A stretch of DNA of 64,000 nucleotides, from contig NZ_SGWQ01000013.1 of assembly GCF_004216555.1 (NCBI RefSeq), forward strand, positions 86,198 to 150,197, given 5' to 3'. The notes below the pieces were generated by a model. It did not search any database. It was given only the letters and a program-made list of their open reading frames with translations, and was not told where the DNA came from. Below are positions 57,427 to 64,000 of this stretch, in pieces. Every line of letters starts with the position of its first letter. The stretch's first letter is position 1. The position numbers were made by a program, and so were the translations under genes. This stretch comes from Herbihabitans rhizosphaerae (GTDB lineage Bacteria; Actinomycetota; Actinomycetes; Mycobacteriales; Pseudonocardiaceae).

Positions 57427-60261
57427 GGTCGGCACCTGATCGGTCTGCTTGCCACGCACCAGGGTCGCGGCGTTCCGCACCCGGGTGGCGAGCAGCCACG
57501 CCGTGGTCAGAGCGTCCACATCGGACGGATCGAGCACGCCGGCGCGCCCGGCGGCGGCCAGTCCGTCCACAGTGGACGTGGTGCGCAGCTCGGGCAACTC
57601 GTTGGCATGGCGCAGTTGCAGCAGTTGCAGCGTCCATTCGACATCGGCCAGCCCGCCCCGGCCGAGCTTGGTGTGCGTGGTCGGATCGGCCCCGCGCGGC
57701 AGCCGCTCGGTGTCCACCCGCGCCTTGATCCGCCGCACCTCGCGCACCCGCGCGGTGTCCAGGCCGCCGTCGGGATAGCGCACCGGTTCGATCATCTCGA
57801 CGAACCGTGCGCCGAGTTCCTCGTTGCCCGCAACGGGTTTCGCGCGCAGCAGCGCCTGTGCCTCCCACACCTCGCCCCACTGCGCGTAGTAGGACCGGTA
57901 CGACTCCAGCGTGCGCGCCAGCGGACCCTGCCGTCCCTCCGGCCGCAGGTCCACGTCCACCTGCAGCGGCGGGTCCTGGCTCGGCGCGCCGAGCAGCCTC
58001 CGCACGCTCTGCACCACCCGCCCCGAGTACCGCAGAGCGTCCGAAGTGGACACTCCGGGAGCCGGCTCGCACACGAACATCACGTCCGCGTCCGACGAGT
58101 AGGCCAGCTCCGCGCCGCCCAGCCGGCCCATCGCGATCACCGCGATCTCCGCGGCGCGCCCACCGGCACTCGCCGACTCGGCCCGTTCCACCGCGCCGAG
58201 TGCCGCCCGCAGCACCGCCGTCCACACGTTGGACAGCGCCGCGCACACGTCCCGAACTTCCAGTAGTCCCAACAGATCCGCGCACGCCACCCGCAGCAGC
58301 TCGTGCCGGCGCAGCGAGCGCGCGGCGGCGACCGCGTTGCCCAGGTAGCCGTGCCGGTTGACCGCGCTGATCAGGGAGGCGGCCACCTCCTCGGGATCAC
58401 GGGAGGCCAACGCCCGGTCGTCACCGAGCAGCCGCAGCACCTCGGGCGCGCGCACGATCAGGTCGGGCACCAGCTTCGACGTGCCGAGCAGCGTCGCGAG
58501 CCGCTCGACCACCGCGCCCTCGTCGCGCAACACGCGGAGGTACCACGGCGTGGCGGCCAGCGCCTCGGACACCCGCCGGTAGGCGAGCAGCCCGCCATCC
58601 GGGTCGGGTGTCTCCGCGATCAGCCCGAGCAGCACGGGCAGCAGCGTGGTCTGGATCGCGGCGCGGCGCGACACCCCGGTGGTGAGCGCCTGAATGTGCT
58701 GCAGTGCCCCGTCCGGCGCGGCGTACCCCAGCGCGGCGAGCCTGGCCTTGGCCTCCTTGGTGGTCAGGCGCAGCTCCTGGGTCGGCACGCGCGCCACCGA
58801 TTCCAGCAGCGGACGGTAGAACAGCTTCTCGTGCAGCCGGCGGATCCGGTTGGCGTGCCGGCGGAACTCGGCGAGTAGCACCTGCGCATCGGACTTGCCG
58901 CGCACGGCCTTCATGCCGATCGCGCGGGCGAGGGTGCGCAGTTCCTGAGTGTCCTGTTCGGACGGGAACAGGTGCGTCCTGCGCAGCCGGCGCAACTGCA
59001 GCCGGTGCTCGACGGTGCGCAGGAAACGGTAGGACTCGGCCAACTCGGCGGCGTCCACCCGCGCGACATAGCCGCCGGCGCCGAGCGCGTCCAGAGCGTC
59101 CACAGTGGACGCCAGCCGCAGCTCCGGGTCGCCCCTGCCGTGCACGAGCTGCAGCAGTTGCACGGCGAACTCGACATCGCGCAACCCGCCGCGGCCCAGC
59201 TTCAGCTCGCGTTCGGTCAGCTCGGCTGGGACGTGGTCCTCGACGCGGCGGCGCATGTCGCGCACGTCGGTGACGAAGTTGTCCCGGTTGGCGGCGGCCC
59301 ACACCAGCGGCCGCACCACGTCCATGTACCGCTCGCCCAGCTCCTGATCGCCGGCCACCGGACGCGCCTTGAGCAGCGCCTGGAACTCCCAGGTGTGCGC
59401 CCACCTGCTGTAGTACGCGGCGTGCCCGTCGATCGTGCGCACCAGCGCGCCGGCCTTGCCCTCGGGGCGAAGCGCGGCGTCGACCTCGAAGCACGCCTCG
59501 CCGGCGACCGTGGTCATCGTGCTGGCCGCGCGGGTGGCGGCACCGAGATCACCGTCCCCGACGAAGATCACGTCCACATCGGACACGTAGTTCAGCTCGC
59601 GGCCGCCGCACTTGCCCATCGCGATCACGGCGAGGTCCACCGGCGCGTCGACCTGGGCGCGGGCCACGGCCAGCGACGCCCGCAGCGCGGCCTCGGCCAG
59701 CGCGGTGAGCCTGCCGGTGGTGTCGTCGTAGGTGGACTTCGGCAGCGACGGCTCGACGACCGTGCCGAGGTCGGCGGCGGCCACCTCGAGCAGCAGACCG
59801 CGGTAGCCGGTGCGCAGCGCGGTGATCGCGGCCCGACCGGTGATCGCCGCGACCCCGTCCGTCGCGTCCACAGTGGACAGAAGCTCGGCGGTGAAGTCGT
59901 CCGGGTGGACAAGCTCAGACTTGGCCAGCCGGCGCCATTCTCCTTGTGTGGCAACGAGAAAGTCGGCCAGTGCGGTGGACGATCCGAGTACGGCGAGCAG
60001 CCGCCCGCGCAGTGCCGGATCGTCGGCCAGCGCGCGGGAGACCTCCGGCCAGCCGTCCGGGTCGGCCGCGCGCATCCGGTCGAGGCCGCGCAGCGTGAGA
60101 TCGGGATCGGGCGCGCGGGACAGTGACACCATGATCGGCTCAGTGCCGGCGATGACCCCGCGATCGTCCCACCAGCCGGCCGCGCGCAACTCCTGCTCGG
60201 CACCGCCGTAGGTCAGGCCGTACCGAGCTACCGACGTGGCACCGCGCGCGGGATCACTCAT
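57298..60261 (-). CDS. glnE: Bifunctional glutamine synthetase adenylyltransferase/deadenylase
   Basis: A 987-residue enzyme with two nucleotidyltransferase units. The N-terminal unit has the GxS…DVDV metal motif (MGKCGGRELNYVSDVDVIFV, ~215–235), the C-terminal unit the equivalent MGRLGGAELAYSSDADVMFV (~715–735). Between them are the GlnD_UR_UTase-like helical domains. It adenylylates and deadenylylates the tyrosine of GlnA. glnA lies 39 kb away in this window. Three palindrome copies lie in the gene. Confidence 0.95.
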   Translation of the reverse strand: MSDPARGATSVARYGLTYGGAEQELRAAGWWDDRGVIAGTEPIMVSLSRAPDPDLTLRGLDRMRAADPDGWPEVSRALADDPALRGRLLAVLGSSTALADFLVATQGEWRRLAKSELVHPDDFTAELLSTVDATDGVAAITGRAAITALRTGYRGLLLEVAAADLGTVVEPSLPKSTYDDTTGRLTALAEAALRASLAVARAQVDAPVDLAVIAMGKCGGRELNYVSDVDVIFVGDGDLGAATRAASTMTTVAGEACFEVDAALRPEGKAGALVRTIDGHAAYYSRWAHTWEFQALLKARPVAGDQELGERYMDVVRPLVWAAANRDNFVTDVRDMRRRVEDHVPAELTERELKLGRGGLRDVEFAVQLLQLVHGRGDPELRLASTVDALDALGAGGYVARVDAAELAESYRFLRTVEHRLQLRRLRRTHLFPSEQDTQELRTLARAIGMKAVRGKSDAQVLLAEFRRHANRIRRLHEKLFYRPLLESVARVPTQELRLTTKEAKARLAALGYAAPDGALQHIQALTTGVSRRAAIQTTLLPVLLGLIAETPDPDGGLLAYRRVSEALAATPWYLRVLRDEGAVVERLATLLGTSKLVPDLIVRAPEVLRLLGDDRALASRDPEEVAASLISAVNRHGYLGNAVAAARSLRRHELLRVACADLLGLLEVRDVCAALSNVWTAVLRAALGAVERAESASAGGRAAEIAVIAMGRLGGAELAYSSDADVMFVCEPAPGVSTSDALRYSGRVVQSVRRLLGAPSQDPPLQVDVDLRPEGRQGPLARTLESYRSYYAQWGEVWEAQALLRAKPVAGNEELGARFVEMIEPVRYPDGGLDTARVREVRRIKARVDTERLPRGADPTTHTKLGRGGLADVEWTLQLLQLRHANELPELRTTSTVDGLAAAGRAGVLDPSDVDALTTAWLLATRVRNAATLVRGKQTDQVPTSGRELVAVASVLGYDDPGEFLDFYRRTTRRARSIIEHVFYDD
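57565..57577. repeat. 13-bp palindrome copy 6 (in glnE)
   Basis: GTCCACAGTGGAC; Ser-Thr-Val-Asp in RTTSTVDGLAA. Confidence 0.85.
59098..59110. repeat. 13-bp palindrome copy 7 (in glnE)
   Basis: GTCCACAGTGGAC; Ser-Thr-Val-Asp in RLASTVDALDA. Confidence 0.85.
59866..59878. repeat. 13-bp palindrome copy 8 (in glnE)
   Basis: GTCCACAGTGGAC; Ser-Thr-Val-Asp in ELLSTVDATDG. Confidence 0.85.
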
Positions 60262-60282
60262 CGCCCCCAACGGTAACGGCAG

Positions 60283-60489
60283 TCAGCTGACGATCACGTA
60301 GATGCCCAACCCGATCACCGCGGCGCAGCCGGCGAACGCGACCGCGGCCAGGGCGACACCGGGAACCGGTGACCTGCCGTCCCGGGCGGCGATCCCGCGC
60401 AGCCCGAGCCCGAACAGCAACACCAGCCCGACCACCACGGCGAGCGAGACGACCAGCACGGACACCAACGCACCCCAGTTGACGTGCAT
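60283..60489 (-). CDS. Small two-helix membrane protein next to pit
   Basis: A 68-residue protein with two membrane helices (ALVSVLVVSLAVVVGLVLLFGLGL; GVALAAVAFAGCAAVIGLGIYVIV). It starts 2 bp after the pit stop codon. Such small proteins commonly follow pit genes in actinobacteria; whether it is a transporter subunit is unknown. Confidence 0.72.
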   Translation of the reverse strand: MHVNWGALVSVLVVSLAVVVGLVLLFGLGLRGIAARDGRSPVPGVALAAVAFAGCAAVIGLGIYVIVS

Positions 60490-60491
60490 CG

Positions 60492-61631
<1,140 letters not shown>

Positions 61632-61725
61632 GCGGACCTCCCCGACGGCATTGACGGTTCGTTAATACCTTTCGAGGCACGCTACCGGTCACCCTGCGGG
61701 GTGGTTCTACAACCAAACGGATGGT

Positions 61726-62472
61726 TCAGACCAGTGGCAGACCGTGACGACCGCCAACGGGCTCCAGCCGGCCGGCCGCGAGATCGACGAACCGCGCGGT
61801 GAACGGGCGCCAGCTCTGCTCGATGCCCTCGTGCGCCTCGTCGAGCTGATCCAACGCGTCCGGGGCGAGGGCGGCGGCGACCCGGTCGTTGTCCCGCGCC
61901 CACTCGCGCACCAAGTCCGGCGTGGTCTCGATGTGGAATTGCACGCCGTAGCCGTAACCGCCGATACGGAACGCCTGATTCGGGTACCTCGGCGACGCGG
62001 CGAGCAGTTCGGCACCCGGCGGCAGCGGGTCGATCACGTCGCCGTGGAACTGGAGTACGTCGGGCATCAGCGGCAGGTCGGCGAACAGCGGGTCCACCCA
62101 CGCCGCGTCCCGCTTGGCCACCAACGACGGCCCCGCCTCCGGTCCGTGCTCGCCGGCGGCCACCCGCCCACCGGTGGCGACGGCCAGCAACTGGGCGCCG
62201 AGGCACACGCCGAGCACCGCCGTCCGGCTCCGCGTCGCGTCCGCGAGCAGCCGCCGGACATCGGCGAGCCAGGGGTGGTCAAGGTCGTCGGTAGCCGCCA
62301 TCCGACCGCCGAGGCACACCACGCCGGCGTAATCTGCCGCGGTCGCCGGAACCGGGTCGGCGAACGGGCGCAGTACGTCCAGCTCCGCGCCCGCGTCGGT
62401 CAGCCACTCACCGAGCCGCGCCGGCGGGTCCGCGTCGGACGGCTGCAGCACGAGGATCGTCGGGTGCTCCAC
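61726..62472 (-). CDS. Class I glutamine amidotransferase-like protein
   Basis: A 248-residue GATase1 protein. Catalytic residues appear intact: GVCLGAQLLA (nucleophile Cys ~90), VQFHIETTPD (His and Glu ~175–179). There is no synthetase domain, so it belongs with the stand-alone GMP-synthase-like amidotransferases (gamma-glutamyl hydrolase-like). Substrate unknown. Confidence 0.85.
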   Translation of the reverse strand: MEHPTILVLQPSDADPPARLGEWLTDAGAELDVLRPFADPVPATAADYAGVVCLGGRMAATDDLDHPWLADVRRLLADATRSRTAVLGVCLGAQLLAVATGGRVAAGEHGPEAGPSLVAKRDAAWVDPLFADLPLMPDVLQFHGDVIDPLPPGAELLAASPRYPNQAFRIGGYGYGVQFHIETTPDLVREWARDNDRVAAALAPDALDQLDEAHEGIEQSWRPFTARFVDLAAGRLEPVGGRHGLPLV

Positions 62473-62493
62473 CCGATCGAGGCTACGTGCGGC

Positions 62494-62946
62494 TCAGCAC
62501 GCGCAGGCGACCGCCCCGGTGTCCACTGTGGACTCTTCTGCGGACTCTTCGCCCTCGACCGGATACCCGGCGGCACGCCACGACTCGATGCCGCCGGTGA
62601 GCCGCTTGACCGTGAACCCGAGCCGGGCGAGCCGCAGTGCGCCCTTGGCCGCCGCGTTGCAGCGGGAGCTTTCGCAGTAGCAGACGTACACCAGATCGCG
62701 GTCCAACGCGGCGGTGCGCTCCTCGGTCAGCTCGCGGTACGGCAGGTTGATCGCGCCGGGTATCCGCGCGGCCGCGAACGCGTCCGGCCCTCGGGTCTCG
62801 ACCAGCACGTACCCGGTGTTCAGGCTCGCGGCCAGGTCGCGGGCGACGTCGTCGGGATCCACTTCCAGGGCGAGTTCGGCCGCGAAGAACTCGGCCGCGA
62901 CGTGCGGCGGCGCGGGTGGGTGAGCGAGCGCGTTGGCTGTGTCCAT
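62494..62946 (-). CDS. Rhodanese-domain protein
   Basis: A 150-residue single-domain sulfurtransferase (GYVLVETRGPDAFAAARIPGAINLPYRELTE; active loop YVCYCESSRCNAAAKGA; RLTGGIESWRAAGYP). Two cysteines, Cys-Tyr-Cys, start the loop, and the C-terminus ends CAC. The active-site cysteine is in CESSRCNA. It diverges from the Lrp gene across about 90 bp. A palindrome copy lies near the 3' end. Confidence 0.88.
   Translation of the reverse strand: MDTANALAHPPAPPHVAAEFFAAELALEVDPDDVARDLAASLNTGYVLVETRGPDAFAAARIPGAINLPYRELTEERTAALDRDLVYVCYCESSRCNAAAKGALRLARLGFTVKRLTGGIESWRAAGYPVEGEESAEESTVDTGAVACAC
62521..62533. repeat. 13-bp palindrome copy 9 (in rhodanese gene)
   Basis: GTCCACTGTGGAC; Ser-Thr-Val-Asp in EESTVDTGAV. 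Confidence 0.85.
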
Positions 62947-63035
62947 GTCAGAAAGCCTGCCTGGCGACGGGCGCGATCGACATGCCAAACTCCAGGCGTG
63001 TACTGCTGATCGCCTTTGATTTCCAGGAGACTGAC

Positions 63036-63521
63036 GTGGATCTGGACGAGATCGACTGGCGGATTCTGGATCTGCTCCAGGCCGACGGGCGCCTGTCGTT
63101 CAGCGAGGTCGGCCGCAGGGTGGCGTTGTCCGCGCCGGCTGTGACCGAACGGGTGCGCCGTCTCGAACAGCGCGGCGTGATCACCGGCTTCCGCGCGACC
63201 GTCGATCCGCGGGCGGTCGGGCTGCCGGTCGAGGCCATCGTCCGGGTACGGGTGCGCAGCCTGGACACGCCGCGGTTCCGCCAACACGTGCTGGCCCTGC
63301 CGCAGGCGATGGACGCCGACCACGTCACCGGCGAGGACTGCTGGCTGCTGCGCGTGGTGTGCGCGTCGATGCTCGAGTTGGAGGCGATCGTCGAGCAGGC
63401 GCAGCGGTTCGGTGACACGACCACGTCGCTGGTGTTCTCCTCCGCGGTGCGCGGCCGGCCGGTCACCCGGGAAACCGTGGAACCGGTTCAGGGGACGAAC
63501 TCCAGGTCGACGGCATCGTAG
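63036..63521 (+). CDS. Lrp/AsnC-family regulator
   Basis: A 161-residue regulator from GTG at 63036 behind AGGAGA. Winged helix: DLDEIDWRILDLLQADGRLSFSEVGRRVALSAPAVTERVRRLEQRGVI; the effector domain follows (GFRATVDPRAVGLPVEAIVRVRV … VTGEDCWLLRVVC). Divergence from the rhodanese gene suggests it may regulate it, as seen in sulfur or amino-acid metabolism pairs. Confidence 0.85.
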   Translation: MDLDEIDWRILDLLQADGRLSFSEVGRRVALSAPAVTERVRRLEQRGVITGFRATVDPRAVGLPVEAIVRVRVRSLDTPRFRQHVLALPQAMDADHVTGEDCWLLRVVCASMLELEAIVEQAQRFGDTTTSLVFSSAVRGRPVTRETVEPVQGTNSRSTAS

Positions 63522-63844
63522 GCCGGCCGATAGCCGATCTTCTGATAGATCGCGTTCGAGGTCGGATTGCTCAGGTCGGTGAAGAGCAGGATGCGCTCGG
63601 CGGCTCATCCCGCCGGTCGGCCGGCTGACCAGCGCCTGCGCCACGGAGTGCGCAACGCGACGCCGACGAGCTGGTCGTCGTCGTGCACGGTCAGCAGAAC
63701 CGGCGGACGGTCTCCCTCGGCCGGCGCGTCGCGGTAGCGCCGCAGTACCGACAAGCCGAGCGTATGCCGAACCGGGTCGGCCGCGAAGACCGGCATGGCC
63801 AACTCCGCGAACTCGGTCAGCTCTGTGTGCGCCTGGACGTGCAT
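63488..63844 (-). pseudogene. GNAT acetyltransferase with internal deletion
   Basis: The minus strand opens with MHVQAHTELTEFAELAMPVFAADPVRHTLGLSVL and stops at 63605 after 79 residues, while the frame at 63600–63488 carries a typical GNAT ending (AERILLFTDLSNPTSNAIYQ, then KIGYRPAYDAVDLEFVP). A full-length protein of this type is about 270 residues, so the acetyl-CoA-binding middle is missing and the halves are out of frame. Confidence 0.7.
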
Positions 63845-63849
63845 ATCGA

Positions 63850-63905
63850 CAAAAATACCGAAGCCCGTTTGCTCGACCTAATTAAAGGGAGCAAACGGGC
63901 TTCGG
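63850..63905 (-). terminator. Intrinsic terminator of the rRNA operon
   Basis: A perfect 17-bp stem (63858–63874 with 63889–63905), a 14-nt loop and, on the minus strand, TATTTTTG after the stem. It follows the 5S rRNA by about 7 bp. Confidence 0.9.
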
Positions 63906-63911
63906 AAAAGA

Positions 63912-64000
63912 AGTCCGGCGGTGTCCTACTCTCCCACACCCTCTCGAGTGCAGTACCATCGGCGCTGGAGGGCTTAGCTTCCGGGTTCGGGATGGGACCG
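63912..64000 (-). rRNA. rrf: 5S rRNA, 3' portion
   Basis: Read on the minus strand from the window edge: CGGTCCCATCCCGAACC, GGAAGCTAAGCCCTCCAGCG, CCGATGGTACTGCA and GGGAGAGTAGGACACCGCCGG are conserved 5S rRNA segments. The 5' part is outside the window; the 3' end is placed to within a few bases. Confidence 0.95.

Noticed and set aside
61632..61725. PhoP box upstream of pit
   Set aside because: A GTTCGTTAA-like unit is present but the required direct repeat with 11-bp phase is not.

Overview
The window is GC-rich actinobacterial DNA. WhiB7, UvrD2 with a C-terminal HRDC domain, a DUF4191–RDD–glnA neighbourhood, GlnE, mycothiol-type arsenate reductase and many GTG starts and ATGA-coupled genes point to the order Pseudonocardiales (a Pseudonocardiaceae-like genome); the genus cannot be fixed from the sequence alone. 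The right edge runs into the 3' part of a 5S rRNA gene, so an rRNA operon lies just outside.

Left part (1–18.7 kb): a truncated DUF45/M48-type peptidase gene diverges from a ThiF-like gene across two perfect DnaA boxes. An ABC1 kinase, a quinone oxidoreductase/HxlR redox pair and a methyltransferase follow. An arsenic island (5.77–9.49 kb) encodes an ArsR–phosphatase fusion, ArsC, an aquaporin-type channel, an ArsR–acetyltransferase fusion and ArsM. Next come whiB7 with a long leader (promoter, small ORF, intrinsic terminator), uvrD2, DUF4191, a few accessory genes, RDD and glnA with a candidate GlnR box.

Middle part (18.7–45 kb): secreted hydrolases, then a 12.6-kb minus-strand locus (about 22.0–34.6 kb) that looks like a metallophore biosynthesis, export and uptake system. 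It has SbnA- and SbnB-like enzymes (2,3-diaminopropionate type), a fold-III PLP decarboxylase, an MppP-like arginine oxidase, two other aminotransferases, a MATE exporter, two lipoprotein receptors, a FecCD permease and its ATPase. A Fur/Zur-like box precedes the uptake genes and a strong promoter with its own palindrome precedes the biosynthetic operon. No NRPS, NIS synthetase or ATP-grasp ligase is present, so the product is probably a small aminopolycarboxylate-type ligand. Downstream are a trypsin-like protease, a sugar-hydrolase operon, a patch of gene fragments (FecCD, O-methyltransferase, VapB), a VapC toxin, and a ClpP paralogue that has lost two of three catalytic residues. A MarR–NmrA–DUF5996 module shares one operator sequence.

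Right part (45–64 kb): HIT, TauD-like and small membrane genes; a TctABC carboxylate transporter divergent from a CitAB-type two-component system; a TetR/EthD pair; an M23 peptidase; two hot-dog thioesterases with RidA; glnE; pit phosphate transport; a glutamine amidotransferase; rhodanese; an Lrp regulator; and a broken acetyltransferase gene beside the 5S rRNA. glnA (16.5 kb) and glnE (60 kb), neighbours in mycobacteria, are separated here by about 39 kb of accessory genes. A 13-bp palindrome, GTCCACWGTGGAC, recurs nine times across the window, nearly always inside genes and always in the frame that encodes Ser-Thr-Val-Asp.
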